64,000 nucleotides of DNA from an uncultured Chlamydiae bacterium (GCA_903824495.1 CAIJXB010000015.1:1-64000); one strand, 5' to 3'. Numbered from the stretch's first letter, positions 42,276 to 56,161 are shown. Notes: generated from the letters alone by a model not told the origin. Program-made: numbers and translations.

Positions 42276-44819
42276 TTAGCTCTCTGTTTCGTCTATTGGA
42301 CTCGTGTCTTCTACTTGTTCTATAAGTTTCGGCTCTACTACTGCTGAAGCTTCTGACGGCTGCTCAGATGTTGTCTCAGCTTCTATGCTGCCAAGCTTCT
42401 GGATCGCCACAACTGCATCTCCTTCGTGGAGGTTGACAAGTTTGACCCCTTGGGTCGAACGTCCCATGACCCTGACATCTTCCATAGAGATCCTGACCGT
42501 TTGTCCCGTATTGGACATCAGAAGAACGCTTTCTTGGTCTTTGACCGAAATAGCGCCGACCACAGATCCGTTACGATCACTTGTGATGATCGATCTCACT
42601 CCAACACCGCCACGATTTGTTTGTCTAAACTCTTCCACTAAGGAACGTTTACCAAATCCATTTTCGCAGACAATCAGAAGAGACTCATCACCATTGACAA
42701 CTTCACAAGACACGATCGCATCTTTTTCATTGCGCAGTGTCGCACCTCGTACTCCTCTTGCCACACGGCCAACATGTCTTACTTGAGACTGATCAAAGCG
42801 AACAGCCATTCCATCTTTTGTGAAGAGCATCACCTGCTGACCTTCAGTAGTAAGACGCGCTGCAATCACTTCATCACCTTCATCGATGTTGATTGCATAG
42901 ACACCTTTTTTACGAGGAGAATCAAACTCTGCAAGTTCTGTCTTCTTGACAACACCTTGACGTGTGCACAGTAAGATGTAACCAGGCTCATCGAATTTCT
43001 TGACGCGCAAGATTGCAGCTACTTTTTCATCCGCTTGAATGCCTTCAAGAAGATTCACAATCGCTTTTCCTTTAGCTCTACGGCTTCCTTCTGGGATCTG
43101 CCATACTTTGAGCCAGTAGCATCTTCCAAAGCTTGTAAAGACAAGGATGTAGTCATGGGTAGAAGCGATGTAAACGTCTTTGACGTTATCCGCTTCTTTT
43201 TTCATCTCCATACCTGTGACACCTTGACCGCCTCTTCTTTGCTCACGGAATGTATCAATCGGCATCCTCTTGATGTAGTCATCTTCAGACACTGTAATGA
43301 TCACTTTTTCATCAGCAATCAGATCTTCCATATTGAACTCGCCTTCAGCAGCGATGATCTTGGTTCTACGATCGGATGTATGATGTTTTTTAAGTTCGAT
43401 CAGCTCATCTTTAATGATGCCTCTGACTAAGAGCTCGCTTGCGAGCACAGAGCGGAAGTAAGCAATTTTTGCTAAGAGCTCTTGGTACTCATTTTCAATT
43501 TTTTCTCTTTCAAGACCGGTCAATTGGTATAATCTAAGGTCTAGAACTGCTCCCGCTTGTCTCTCTGTTAAAGAGTACCTTGCCATTAGCTGCGATTTTG
43601 CATCGTCTTTACTTGTACTTTCCCGGATGACTTTTACAACTTCATCCAAGTGGTCCAAGGCTTTTAGATATCCTTCTAAGATATGGGCTCTAGCCTCTGC
43701 TTTTGCAAGCTCAAAGCGCACTCTTCTACGGATCACTTCAATACGGTGCTCAATCCAAGCAGCGATCATTTGCTTGATATTCATTGTGCGAGGAAGACCC
43801 TTATCAAGAGCTAGCATGTTGCATCCGAAGGTCACCTGCATGTCTGTATATCTATAGAGCTGATTGATCGTCACATCAGGGATCGTTCCTTTTTTGAGCT
43901 CAATAACAATACGCATTCCATCTTTATCCGACTCATCTCTAATATCAGATACATCCGTCATCGTCTTTTCATTCACTAGCTCTGCAATCTTTTGAATGAG
44001 GCCTGCTTTGCTGACGTTGTAAGGAATTTCATCCACTACAATTCTTTGACGGTCTGCTACTTCTTGATCTTCTACACGAAGAACAGCTCTTAAAGTAAGC
44101 TTTCCTCTTCCTGTGTGATACGCTTCTTTAATCCCTCGGTATCCACAAATGACCCCACCTGTTGGAAAATCAGGAGCAGGCATTACTGTCATGATCTCTT
44201 CGATCGTTGACGCTGGATTATCGATCACAAGAAGACTTGCGGCAATAAGCTCTCCGATATTATGAGGAGGAATGTTCGTAGCCATTCCTACTGCAATCCC
44301 GGAGGATCCGTTTGCCAGAAGGTTCGGGAATTTAGCAGGGAACACTGTTGGCTCTGTTCTTGTCTCATCATAGTTGGGAACATAATCAACAGTATCTTTT
44401 TCTAAATCTTCCATCAAATACATAGAAGAGTGGGTCAACCTCGCTTCCGTATAACGCATCGCAGCTGGAGGGTCGCCATCAACAGATCCAAAGTTACCTT
44501 GCCCATCAATCAAAGGATGGCGCATAGCCCAGCTTTGAGCCAAACGGACAAGTGTCGGATAGATCACGGACTCACCATGCGGATGGTAGTCCCCTGATGT
44601 ATCCCCAGAAATCTTAGCGCATTTTCTATGTTTGGACGACGGTGAAAGACTCAGTTGTCTCATCGCGTATAAAATACGGCGTTGAGAGGGCTTAAGCCCA
44701 TCGCGCACATCGGGAAGAGCGCGAGAGATGATCACCGACATCGAGTAACGGAGATAGCTCTCTTTCACTTCTTCTTCGACATTTCTTGGTAGAATGTGTT
44801 CCCCTTTCGTATAAGACAT
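42276..44819 (-). CDS. gyrA: DNA gyrase subunit A
   Basis: The 847-residue subunit cuts and rejoins DNA during negative supercoiling. The winged-helix region contains [17 protein letters not shown] and the catalytic Tyr in [10 protein letters not shown]. The C-terminal beta-pinwheel domain includes the gyrase-specific box QRRGGQG, which separates it from ParC. At the fluoroquinolone region the Ser equivalent to E. coli 83 is retained, while the position of Asp87 is Pro; I believe this is normal in this lineage and not acquired resistance. The protein ends in an acidic, low-complexity tail of about 40 residues. It is coupled to gyrB by a 15-bp gap. Confidence 0.97.
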   Translation of the reverse strand: MSYTKGEHILPRNVEEEVKESYLRYSMSVIISRALPDVRDGLKPSQRRILYAMRQLSLSPSSKHRKCAKISGDTSGDYHPHGESVIYPTLVRLAQSWAMRHPLIDGQGNFGSVDGDPPAAMRYTEARLTHSSMYLMEDLEKDTVDYVPNYDETRTEPTVFPAKFPNLLANGSSGIAVGMATNIPPHNIGELIAASLLVIDNPASTIEEIMTVMPAPDFPTGGVICGYRGIKEAYHTGRGKLTLRAVLRVEDQEVADRQRIVVDEIPYNVSKAGLIQKIAELVNEKTMTDVSDIRDESDKDGMRIVIELKKGTIPDVTINQLYRYTDMQVTFGCNMLALDKGLPRTMNIKQMIAAWIEHRIEVIRRRVRFELAKAEARAHILEGYLKALDHLDEVVKVIRESTSKDDAKSQLMARYSLTERQAGAVLDLRLYQLTGLEREKIENEYQELLAKIAYFRSVLASELLVRGIIKDELIELKKHHTSDRRTKIIAAEGEFNMEDLIADEKVIITVSEDDYIKRMPIDTFREQRRGGQGVTGMEMKKEADNVKDVYIASTHDYILVFTSFGRCYWLKVWQIPEGSRRAKGKAIVNLLEGIQADEKVAAILRVKKFDEPGYILLCTRQGVVKKTELAEFDSPRKKGVYAINIDEGDEVIAARLTTEGQQVMLFTKDGMAVRFDQSQVRHVGRVARGVRGATLRNEKDAIVSCEVVNGDESLLIVCENGFGKRSLVEEFRQTNRGGVGVRSIITSDRNGSVVGAISVKDQESVLLMSNTGQTVRISMEDVRVMGRSTQGVKLVNLHEGDAVVAIQKLGSIEAETTSEQPSEASAVVEPKLIEQVEDTSPIDETES

Positions 44820-44834
44820 GGCTGCTGTTCTCCC

Positions 44835-47339
<2,505 letters not shown>

Positions 47340-47412
47340 TTATCTCGAACAGGAAGAAGTGCCGCTCCTCGTTAAATGGTTTTTTTATAAAGCTCTGAGT
47401 AGATCAAACGCC

Positions 47413-47751
47413 CTACCCTAAGCGAAAAATAATATTCCGGATTTTTACTGAAGGCACCCGTTTTTGCAACTGATTTTGTAATTTATTTTTTTCATGCTGG
47501 ATGAGCAAGCTATAAAGCGATGAGTTTCTAACTTTTACAGTGAGCACCCCATCGATAAAAGAAATCGCTTGAGTCATCGGAGCTAACTTCTCTCCTATGA
47601 CTTCCGGCCAGGCAAGAAGAACTAAATCAGGCCTGTCTTGAAAACGAGCTGCTGCATCCGCCAGCCACTCTGGCAAGAGCTCGGAGAGGTTCTTCCCCGG
47701 CGGCTCTACTTCATCATAACCCTTAGGAGTTCTGCGCAGTTTCCTAGCCAT
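47413..47751 (-). CDS. dciA: DciA-like (DUF721) replicative-helicase partner
   Basis: The 112-residue basic protein matches the DUF721/DciA family: a flexible N-terminus, LLPEWLADAAA, WPEVIGEKLAPMTQAISFIDGVLTVKVRNSSLYSLL and a C-terminal IRNIIFRLG. DciA loads or activates DnaB helicase in bacteria without DnaC or DnaI. Its place just before gyrB matches the small gene found there in Chlamydia (CT191), and fits a replication role. Confidence 0.85.
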   Translation of the reverse strand: MARKLRRTPKGYDEVEPPGKNLSELLPEWLADAAARFQDRPDLVLLAWPEVIGEKLAPMTQAISFIDGVLTVKVRNSSLYSLLIQHEKNKLQNQLQKRVPSVKIRNIIFRLG

Positions 47752-47862
47752 TTCTTATCCGTTTCGTCATTTCAAAACTATAGTTCAGGACGTTCAAAAT
47801 AGCAATAGATTTATGATTGAAAGGGAGGCATTTTTTGACTTTGAGGAGCTCTTAGAAAAAAA

Positions 47863-50799
47863 TCAGTCTTCGTCCTCTGGTGAGGTTCTACCAGAACCCG
47901 CAAGGGCAGCGTTCATCTCAGATCTGAGCTCTTCTTGTTTAGGACTTTCGACTTGATCGATCGACATTTGGTAGATGATCAAGATCCTACCACGCGTGTC
48001 TGGATCTTGTCCCTGATTAATGAGCTCAATGCATCTTTCAACGGTTGCAACAGGATCTAGATCATCTCTTGTTTCAAACCCGCTCAGTTCAGTTTGAATG
48101 AGTCTATAGTCTCTAAGGCTCATTTGAGCCGCTACAAGCTGGAAGCTAATCGCCATATTAAGATCTTCAGAAAGTGGCGCTGCCAGCTCAAGTAGCGCCT
48201 CTAGCGTCTGTATTTTCTCTTGAATAAACTCTCCTCTTGAATCCCATCCTCTGATATCTGTAAGAGCCTGATTCAAGACTGTTTCGCAAAGCCCTCCATA
48301 AAAATCGTTATCTTGATCAATCTCTATCTCTAACTGATCATAACTATCAAAAAATGCCTCAATACGATTCTCAACATCAGGCATTTTTTCTATACTCCCA
48401 AGCACAAGTTCTATAAGCTTTCCTTTTAGAGCTTGCATCTCCGGCGCATCACTCCCCGACTTTTTGTGGATGATTTTTATCGATGAGATCAAATTACTTA
48501 CTAACATTTTCAACATTGGCACAAGCTGTTCTTCTGGAAAATCGCTTGAGCCGATTTCTTCTAAAGCTCCTATTGCCACAGGAACGACCCTATCTCTTTC
48601 CTCTACTAAACTAAATCCAACGACTAGTCTAGAAAGAGTTTTTGCTTTTGTTGCAGGATCTACGGTCGAGTTCATGTTTTCAAAAGCCTTGGACAATATC
48701 TCTTTAAGTAAATCTGTTACCTGTAAAGAAAACTCCCGATACGACTCGTTTCTAAATTCTCTAGCAAGTTGATCTAAAGACCTCGACAGGTCAATTACAT
48801 CGTTTATGTAAAGCTCGGGAGTCGCTAAAGACCTCATAAGCTCCAAATATAGCGCCGTAAAGACCTCATCAAGGGGATAAGAACCTGCATTTTCAGATTC
48901 TACAAAAGGTCCAAATGTCACAAGATCCAGTAGGTCCCATTTTAAACCACTCGCTTTTAGAATTGAGTAGGATAGCAATCTCCAAGCTCTTTTTCCTATA
49001 GAAGAGCTTTTTACTTCCTGTAAAATCCTCCTTGAAACTTCAAGAGCTACCTCTTTCTTGCCAATCCGTGTAAGTTCCGGAATAAGCGCTATCGCAACTG
49101 GACTTATTGAAGATGCCCCTTCAGGGTTTTCCAAACACCGAAGTAAAAGATCAAATTCGATCTCTGTAGCAGATTTTTCCGGAAAAAACTCTTTAAGCTC
49201 TGATCTAAAATATTTAAAAAAATGCCTTATTTTTATCTTTGCTTGATCTGCATTTTCTTTGGCTAGACCGCGCAAAGACTCATCCCAGAAGGCAAAAAGG
49301 ATTTCTTTTATGAACAGTTGAGCTTCGAACCTACATCTTTCAAGAAGTTCGGGTATTTCTGCCTGACGCCCCGCTTCTTTTGCAATATGGATCTGCTGAA
49401 CAAAATACTGAGTAACCTCTTGACGCGAAAGGTACGGTATCACTTGAGCAGTGAGCTGCGGCTGATACTTTATTACTTCCTGTATGAATTCGGGGGGCAG
49501 AGTAAATTCTTCTTCTGCTTCTTTTGGTTCCCGTGCAAATTCCAATACTTTTTCTGTTAATTTTAAAGCAAGATCTGGTTCTTCAGAGGCGAGCGTCGGC
49601 ACCATTAACATACATAATCTAGAGGACTCAGCATTTATAAAGAGATCTTCTTCTTTCATCATAGCATGTAAATACACCCACAATTGACTGCCCTTAGAAA
49701 AGCTTTTCATAATCTGAGGGTCATTTTCAAGCTCTTCGCTTAATTTCAATAGCAAACGTCCAATTACGGGCTGAGACTTCTGCGGATCTTCTACTTGTAG
49801 CAAATCATTCAAAGCTCTATCAATCGCATAAAAAAACTGTTTATGATCTGCACTTCCCAATTTGAAAATTGTCCCTTGCAAAAAGCTTCCATGCTGAAGA
49901 TGTGTTCTCGGTTTCTCCCTTATTTTCTTAAAGGCCGCATTGTAAGATTTGAATACTTTCCCTATCTCCTCAACTCTCTCATATAAAAGCTGGGGATAAA
50001 TCAGCTCTTCATCTTTCGTGATCTTTATAAGATGGACCGCTTCTTTTAAAACATCGAAGAGTTTCTTTTCATTTTCAGTAAGGGGAACTTCTTCAGAGCT
50101 CGAGATCTTTTGAAGTAGAGATATTCTTTCTTCTGGGGAAATTTTCTTAATTTCCTCTTGTAGCTCATTCAACCTTTCTAACGCTTCTTCTGAAAGGTCC
50201 CATTCCATCTCATGTTGGGTATGAGGAAGAGACTCGTTCATTGACTTTTCAATAAGCAAGAGCCCTAAGAAAGCATCTCTATAGACAACAGAAGAATGCT
50301 GCTCTATGCAAGCTGTTTTAATAACCTTTCCATACTTTCCATCCACTACGTTTCTTGCGAGCGAGCCTATTGCTTTAAAAAGGTTGGGCTTTTCTTGAGG
50401 CAGCCTCTGCTTTTGAGCTTCTAACCGCTCTGCCTTTGCCTCTTCATCAGCGTCCACTGTAGCTTGCACATCAGGGTCTGCCGCTGCTGCTACAGTCCCG
50501 GCTTGTGGAGCTGGAGGAGAAAGTACTCTTGCTAAAGAGGCAATCCTACTTTTGATATCTTCTAAAGAATCTACATTTGAAATGTTTGATTTAAACCGGT
50601 CCCAGCTATCTTGTAGTGCTGACAGATCGGGAAGATCTTCCCCTATATGATGGTCCCTAAGAGTTTGTATAGCAGCATCTACACGAGCTACTTCCTGACT
50701 GCGAAAATCCGCATCTCGGAAAAATTCTGAAGCGCTATTTCTACAATCCCCTTGGATCTTGCACACCCTTGCATTAATTCTTGCTAGATCAAGATTCAT
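47863..50799 (-). CDS. Giant helical protein of unknown function (paralogue B)
   Basis: The ATG at 50799 overlaps the stop of the upstream paralogue by 11 bp and begins with MNLDLARINARVCKIQGDC, which aligns with MSGDLSAIRMRVNKIKADC of that protein. The longer frame adds an unrelated leader. The 978 residues are almost entirely helical and acidic, with no signal peptide, no membrane helix and repeated helix-turn-helix units like TPR or HEAT arrays, though I find no clean consensus. A low-complexity Ala/Pro/Asp spacer follows the first 100 residues. It may be a cytoplasmic or secreted scaffold. No family is recognised. Confidence 0.75.
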   Translation of the reverse strand: MNLDLARINARVCKIQGDCRNSASEFFRDADFRSQEVARVDAAIQTLRDHHIGEDLPDLSALQDSWDRFKSNISNVDSLEDIKSRIASLARVLSPPAPQAGTVAAAADPDVQATVDADEEAKAERLEAQKQRLPQEKPNLFKAIGSLARNVVDGKYGKVIKTACIEQHSSVVYRDAFLGLLLIEKSMNESLPHTQHEMEWDLSEEALERLNELQEEIKKISPEERISLLQKISSSEEVPLTENEKKLFDVLKEAVHLIKITKDEELIYPQLLYERVEEIGKVFKSYNAAFKKIREKPRTHLQHGSFLQGTIFKLGSADHKQFFYAIDRALNDLLQVEDPQKSQPVIGRLLLKLSEELENDPQIMKSFSKGSQLWVYLHAMMKEEDLFINAESSRLCMLMVPTLASEEPDLALKLTEKVLEFAREPKEAEEEFTLPPEFIQEVIKYQPQLTAQVIPYLSRQEVTQYFVQQIHIAKEAGRQAEIPELLERCRFEAQLFIKEILFAFWDESLRGLAKENADQAKIKIRHFFKYFRSELKEFFPEKSATEIEFDLLLRCLENPEGASSISPVAIALIPELTRIGKKEVALEVSRRILQEVKSSSIGKRAWRLLSYSILKASGLKWDLLDLVTFGPFVESENAGSYPLDEVFTALYLELMRSLATPELYINDVIDLSRSLDQLAREFRNESYREFSLQVTDLLKEILSKAFENMNSTVDPATKAKTLSRLVVGFSLVEERDRVVPVAIGALEEIGSSDFPEEQLVPMLKMLVSNLISSIKIIHKKSGSDAPEMQALKGKLIELVLGSIEKMPDVENRIEAFFDSYDQLEIEIDQDNDFYGGLCETVLNQALTDIRGWDSRGEFIQEKIQTLEALLELAAPLSEDLNMAISFQLVAAQMSLRDYRLIQTELSGFETRDDLDPVATVERCIELINQGQDPDTRGRILIIYQMSIDQVESPKQEELRSEMNAALAGSGRTSPEDED

Positions 50800-53700
50800 T
50801 AGTATTAGCCTTTTTATTGGAAGGACCGTCACCCTCATCGTCTCCTCTTCTTCTTTTTAAATCAGAACGGCGAGACTCTTGGATTTGTCTAAGCTCATCT
50901 CTGAACCGACGTGCCAAATCAGAATCGATGGGCATTGCGGCTCCAATCAGTACATTAATTAGTTCTAATTGGTCTACTTCCTCATTTGTCTTAATCTCTT
51001 TAAGAGCCAGCTTTAGTGCCCGGCTTGAAAATTCTTTATGAAGAGCGCTACCTTCTCGATGTCCATACTCTATCAATCCTCTGGGAATGGTAGACAAAAA
51101 CAAAATGCGGCTATTGACATCGGGCATACACAACAGACTCTTCAACATTACGTCTATTAACCTAAGCTCTACAGCATCAGGCTCTACAGTATCAGGATCT
51201 AAGGAAAGGGAAGTTGCTCGAGCATTATGAATGTCTTTAATGTACGCAATTATACTTTCCCCCAACTTAGCAAGTAAGGCGTGCTGAGCTAGAAAATTCT
51301 CAGGAGTAATTAAAGTTAGAGCTTCTTCTGTAAGTGAAATGATTTGATCAGAATTTCCTAGCAGTTCAAACCCTTCAACAAGAGATCTGAAAAAGTTCAA
51401 TTTTTCTATAGGATCTGGATATGCGGCAGAGCGCATATCGCATAATTCTTGCAGGACGATTCCTAAAAGGATTTTGGCTTCAGCCACAGCAACTGGGGCG
51501 GTGGCCCCAAATTCTCGGATCAATTGGACCAATTGACTGTTCTGAACGTTTCTTCCAAGTAGTGGATTTACATCTCGCCTTTCGCTGATAGCCCCGATCC
51601 CTGCAAGAACCATTGTTGCTGCCTCAGAAGAAATATCTATGCCTTTCAACCTCAATTCTTTTGCAGTTTGAATAAAAATGACATTACGCAGTTCAAGGTT
51701 TTCTTCGGATTCTATAAGATCAAAAATGAATCTCTTTATTTCTGCTTCAATCTGCCTGACCTCCTCTCCCTCTCGAGAGGCGATAATCCCTAGATTCTGG
51801 CTAGCCACACGGAGTAGATCAATAAAAGGACCTACCATCACACTTGTTGCTGGATCTATCCAAAATGGAGGGCTTAAAAGCAAAGCCATTCTTGCAAAAG
51901 CAATACCTTCCGTTTCTTTTCCTAGGAAAACAGACTGAGCAAATAGCTCTATACAACAGCGAATTTGATCAACTGGAACTGTAAGTATAGCTAAATATTC
52001 TTTTTTAATTTTAAAGAGCTCTAATTCAAATTCTCTTTTAATATTTTGAGCCTCTTGATGATCTACAAAACCTATATCGTGGGTCCAGCGACCGATCAAA
52101 TTAAGAGCCACTAGGCAATTCTTGATTTTGTCTTGAATTGAAATCCTTTTTATATTTTTTATTCTCTTGATCGATCCCAGAGCGGCACTTGCAGCTTTGA
52201 TAGAAAAATCCGTATAGGACTGATTATTAATTCTTCTCCCTATCTCATGAGAATCATTCGATAAAGCAACAAGCTCTACAACTTTCCATTCAACATCTCG
52301 AATAGATTTCATTGTTTTAAAATAGAGATCGATAAATTCTTTGTCTAACAAGGTGTTTTGAGAATTTTCTGACTCCGCTAAGGTTCCTAGTGTGTGAGAG
52401 TCCAAAAGTGGAGATCTGAATCCGCTAGCCATTAATATAGAGCGCGCCAATCCTTTCATAGGAGGATTTGGGTATGGGTTTTCACTGTCGGTGAACGAAT
52501 GTAGATCCTCTTCTGCCCACGTAAGAACCTCTTCCCTTCTACCTATACGTACGAGCTCCGGAAAGAACAAGATTCGGATCTTGTCCCTTCCCGCCCACTC
52601 GCTTTCAGGTGCTTCTTCAGGAACTGCTAAACACTCAGCCAAAAGTGCGCATTCGATTTGAGCTTCTGTCGACCCTTCAGGATGAAGATCTTTAACTTCT
52701 TCTGGAAGAGAAGCTCCGATCTCTGTGTTTAAGTACTTCAGTAAGCGTCTTATTTCCGTTTTAAGTTTTTGTGTATTTTGCCTGGTTGGCTCAGATAAAT
52801 ATTTAAACAGCAAGGATTCGAAGAACTCTCTTGCCTCATCTATGGTTCGATCTACAAGCTTGCCCAAATCCAAAGATGGGTAGAGAGATCTTCCTTCAAC
52901 GTGCATGAGCTGAATAGAGCATTGGAATCTCTCACGAAGAGGGGTATATTTTGCTATTTCCAAAGCTAGCATTGGCTGACGGTCCAATAGCATCTGAAAT
53001 AATTCAACAGGCAAGATAAGAGATTGTGCGTTTATCCCACATTCTAAAACCTCTTCTATTAGCTCGAAGGCGCGTGACTGGTTGGTACGAAGAAGTTGAG
53101 GAACTCGTAAAACAGAAAGTCTTGCGTTTGTAATCTCGAAAATCGGACCTTTCTCAGCGAGCTCTAACTGCGGCATTAGATAGGCACCTTCCCTAAAACT
53201 CGTCATAATGTGAGGGTTTTTTTCCAGTTCCACGGATAAGCTGTTTAGCCAATCCTCAACCACCTCGTCGGGCAACATTAAAACCTCATCCTCATTCACT
53301 TCTTTGATAGCTCTATCAATCGCTGAAAAAAAACCTTGAGGATCAAGACTTCCAAACTTTGCAACAACATGATTTAAGACTTGAAGTCGCTCTGCAGGAT
53401 CTGATAAGGCAGCTACCCGAATTAAAGCCTCTTGATAAGCACAAGAAGCGTCCAATATATCTCGTAAAAACTGTCCATAAATCTGTTCATCTTCCCGAGA
53501 GATCTGTATGTCTTTTACTGTTTCATTCAGTTGATCCAATAACCGCTGCGCTGGCTCAGAAAGGGACCCTTCATTAAGAAAAACTTCTTCCATGATCTCT
53601 GGTGAAACCTCTCCAATCTGATCTTTTGCTCTATAAAGCGCTGCCCAGTTCTCATCTGAAATCTCGAGTTCCCATTGATTGAGCTTGTGTGGGATAAAAG

Positions 53701-54463
53701 GGTGATTAGAAGCTTCAAGAAGTAGGAATTTCAGTAAAGAGGAGCTGCTGATCACAGAAGGATGCGACTCAAGAAAAGCACTTCTTATATTTTCTCCATA
53801 TTCTCCCCCTGCTATACGGAGCGCCAAAAGCTGGGTAAGCTTGGCGATGTTCGGCTTATTTTGAAAAAGAAGACGTCTTTTTTCAGCGGCGCGATTAGCT
53901 CTTTCTTGCTCCAGGGTGATCTGACTGTTTTGGATGGCAAGCTCCTCAGGAGTTTGCGCCCTTGGAATGGCGGGGGGTGTTGGTGTAGCGCTTGCTCTTT
54001 CAGCCGTTATCATAGAGTCGATTTCAGTTTGCAATGGCTCCGCCATAACAGCGACAAATTCTTTAAGACTAGGATTTATTTTTGTGGCCTTGAATGTGTC
54101 CCACACAGCTTTGACAGCTGGAAGGCTTTGCCTTACGGGATCTACTGCGCTTTGCAAATGCTCTAGTTCATCAAAAAAAAGATCTATGATCTTTTCCTCA
54201 GAGTTCCCTTCTGCTTCTCTAACTTTTTTATCCGTTTCTATGAAGAGCACAAGCTGATTTTTAAATCTTTGCCATTTATCCTCTAAAGCAAATTCAGAAG
54301 AATCGCTCATCCGTCGATCTTTTATACCCTGTATGGTAGCATCGATACGCGCGATCTCATCAGCCCTAAAGGCTGATGATGTGTAGAAATTTGAAGATGG
54401 GGTTACACAATCAGCCTTAATCTTGTTAACCCTCATTCTAATTGCTGACAAATCACCACTCAT
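50789..54463 (-). CDS. Giant helical protein of unknown function (paralogue A)
   Basis: I choose the ATG at 54463, which has GGAG 8 bp upstream, giving 1224 residues. It shares with paralogue B the N-terminal domain (VNKIKADC..., ARIDATIQGIKDRR against ARVDAAIQTLRDHH), the RLLFQNKPNIAKL segment (QRLPQEKPNLFKA in B), and later stretches (DPQGFFSAIDRAI against DHKQFFYAIDRAL; IRILFFPELVRIGRREE against PVAIALIPELTRIGKKE). It is acidic, helical, without export signal, and ends in a basic RRSDLKRRRGDDEGDGPSNKK tail. Tandem duplication followed by divergence is evident. Function unknown. Confidence 0.78.
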   Translation of the reverse strand: MSGDLSAIRMRVNKIKADCVTPSSNFYTSSAFRADEIARIDATIQGIKDRRMSDSSEFALEDKWQRFKNQLVLFIETDKKVREAEGNSEEKIIDLFFDELEHLQSAVDPVRQSLPAVKAVWDTFKATKINPSLKEFVAVMAEPLQTEIDSMITAERASATPTPPAIPRAQTPEELAIQNSQITLEQERANRAAEKRRLLFQNKPNIAKLTQLLALRIAGGEYGENIRSAFLESHPSVISSSSLLKFLLLEASNHPFIPHKLNQWELEISDENWAALYRAKDQIGEVSPEIMEEVFLNEGSLSEPAQRLLDQLNETVKDIQISREDEQIYGQFLRDILDASCAYQEALIRVAALSDPAERLQVLNHVVAKFGSLDPQGFFSAIDRAIKEVNEDEVLMLPDEVVEDWLNSLSVELEKNPHIMTSFREGAYLMPQLELAEKGPIFEITNARLSVLRVPQLLRTNQSRAFELIEEVLECGINAQSLILPVELFQMLLDRQPMLALEIAKYTPLRERFQCSIQLMHVEGRSLYPSLDLGKLVDRTIDEAREFFESLLFKYLSEPTRQNTQKLKTEIRRLLKYLNTEIGASLPEEVKDLHPEGSTEAQIECALLAECLAVPEEAPESEWAGRDKIRILFFPELVRIGRREEVLTWAEEDLHSFTDSENPYPNPPMKGLARSILMASGFRSPLLDSHTLGTLAESENSQNTLLDKEFIDLYFKTMKSIRDVEWKVVELVALSNDSHEIGRRINNQSYTDFSIKAASAALGSIKRIKNIKRISIQDKIKNCLVALNLIGRWTHDIGFVDHQEAQNIKREFELELFKIKKEYLAILTVPVDQIRCCIELFAQSVFLGKETEGIAFARMALLLSPPFWIDPATSVMVGPFIDLLRVASQNLGIIASREGEEVRQIEAEIKRFIFDLIESEENLELRNVIFIQTAKELRLKGIDISSEAATMVLAGIGAISERRDVNPLLGRNVQNSQLVQLIREFGATAPVAVAEAKILLGIVLQELCDMRSAAYPDPIEKLNFFRSLVEGFELLGNSDQIISLTEEALTLITPENFLAQHALLAKLGESIIAYIKDIHNARATSLSLDPDTVEPDAVELRLIDVMLKSLLCMPDVNSRILFLSTIPRGLIEYGHREGSALHKEFSSRALKLALKEIKTNEEVDQLELINVLIGAAMPIDSDLARRFRDELRQIQESRRSDLKRRRGDDEGDGPSNKKANTNES

Positions 54464-54569
54464 ACAATCTCCACAAATTAATTCAATGAATAAATAAAAA
54501 AGCACAAAATAGCAACGATTATTAAATCGTCACTATAGATTGTGCAATAATTAAGTTAAGAAAAGCTTC

Positions 54570-56045
54570 TTATAAAAGAAACGAGCTAAGTCCTATTGCA
54601 ATCAAGAAGTAGATAGACATCGAAAGGAAGTCGTTCAAGGCCGTTACAATAGGTCCTGAAGCAACTGCGGGATCGATCCCCATACGAGCGAAAAATAGAG
54701 GAGAAAAGACTCCTAAAAAAGTTCCGGCAACGCAAGAACCCATAAGCCCTATCCCAACAATAAGCCCCACAACAAGAGGCTGAATGGCACTTCCGGAAGA
54801 GCCAACAAAATCCATATAATACACAGCAAAGCCTGACATAACACCAAATAGGATCCCGGCAGTGACCCCGATGATCGATTCTTTAATGATGGCATCACGG
54901 CGGTTCCCCATCGAGAGCATCCCCATGGCCATACTTCTAACTAAAATCGTACTGCACTGAATTCCAATGTTACCCGACATACCGGTAATCAAAGGAACGA
55001 AAAAGAGAACGAAGGTCAAAAGTCCCTTTTCATAATATTGAAAAGAAGACATAACGCCCACGTTGATAAGTCCTGCACATAATGTAATGAAAAGCCAAGG
55101 AGCTCTTGAAAGAAATTTGCGAGTGAGAGATTCACACTCGGTAACCTTTTCGACAGTACCGGCCATTGTAGCGATTGTCTCATCCGCAATGTCTTCTACT
55201 GCCTCGATCACATCTTCGTAGTTAACAACCCCGATCGGAAGATCTGATGCATCTACAACTGGAAGCACAGCCACCTTATAGCGCTCTACGATTTCCACCA
55301 CTTCTTCTCTTGAAGTTTCTGGAGAGACCCTGTGAGACAGGGGTTTCATGATCTGCTTTAAGGGGGTAGCAGCTGGATGGATGATCAAACTGCGAACTGG
55401 AACATAACCTTGGAGCTCCCCTTTACCATTCAAAAGGAACATCCACATAGCAAGAGCAGTCCCTGGATTGTCCCGGATCATAGAGGTAGCGTCTCCGACA
55501 GTCCCATCCATTGAAAAGGAGAAAAACTCATTGGTCATCAAGCGTCCCGCTGTATTTCTCGGGTGCTTATTGATTTCCCTGATCTTAGCTGCCTTTTTAG
55601 GCTCTAAAAGCTCTAGTACCTTTCTATATCTACGCTCAGAAACGCTTTCAAGAACGCTCACCCCTTCGTCAGGAGGCATATTTTGTATGACATCTTTAGC
55701 TTCTTGATCGGAAATACGTCTAAAAATAGCAACGCGAGTGGCATTATCGGCACTGATTAAAAAATCTACTTTAGATTGGATTGCTGGCAGGTTCTCGTAA
55801 ATGACCAGGCGATCTCCGACGGGAAGTCTTCGAGCCGCATACGCAAGGTCTACGACCGAGTGCTCTGAAATAATTTTTGACACATCGTGAAGAGCGAGCG
55901 TCCACGTCTCCTGATGAAAGGCCGCATCCAGCTTTTCCCCTAAGATATCCGCTAGCTGCGAGGTCTTCGACTCGAGTAGATTTGCGGAGGCTTGCACTGA
56001 TTCTTCCTCAAGAAGAGCCCTGTCTTCACTATCAAAACTTTTCAT
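54570..56045 (-). CDS. mgtE: Magnesium transporter MgtE
   Basis: The 491-residue product has the cytoplasmic MgtE N domain (IQNMPPDEGVSVLESV, LLEPKKAAKI), a CBS pair (RLMTNEFFSFSMDGTVGDATSMI; VLPVVDASDLPIGVVNYEDVIEAV), a connecting helix and five membrane helices with the pore motif PLITGMSGNIGIQ and late PIVTALNDFLS. The N and CBS domains close the channel when cell Mg2+ is high. GGGAGG lies 6 bp before the ATG. I recall mgtE near the gyrase block in Chlamydia too, with tgt between. Confidence 0.95.
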   Translation of the reverse strand: MKSFDSEDRALLEEESVQASANLLESKTSQLADILGEKLDAAFHQETWTLALHDVSKIISEHSVVDLAYAARRLPVGDRLVIYENLPAIQSKVDFLISADNATRVAIFRRISDQEAKDVIQNMPPDEGVSVLESVSERRYRKVLELLEPKKAAKIREINKHPRNTAGRLMTNEFFSFSMDGTVGDATSMIRDNPGTALAMWMFLLNGKGELQGYVPVRSLIIHPAATPLKQIMKPLSHRVSPETSREEVVEIVERYKVAVLPVVDASDLPIGVVNYEDVIEAVEDIADETIATMAGTVEKVTECESLTRKFLSRAPWLFITLCAGLINVGVMSSFQYYEKGLLTFVLFFVPLITGMSGNIGIQCSTILVRSMAMGMLSMGNRRDAIIKESIIGVTAGILFGVMSGFAVYYMDFVGSSGSAIQPLVVGLIVGIGLMGSCVAGTFLGVFSPLFFARMGIDPAVASGPIVTALNDFLSMSIYFLIAIGLSSFLL

Positions 56046-56161
56046 GAAATGCCTCCCGTACTGATTCCCTGCTACAGAATAGATTTTTCGTTCCTATTTT
56101 TCAATATGGATTTTTAACTTTCGTTCTTTTACTATGTCTTCATTATCCTACGAGGAAATTT

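Noticed and set aside
44540-44620. Pro at the position of E. coli GyrA Asp87 as a drug-resistance mutation
   Set aside because: The surrounding [13 protein letters not shown] pattern looks like the normal form of this lineage, and Ser83 is retained.
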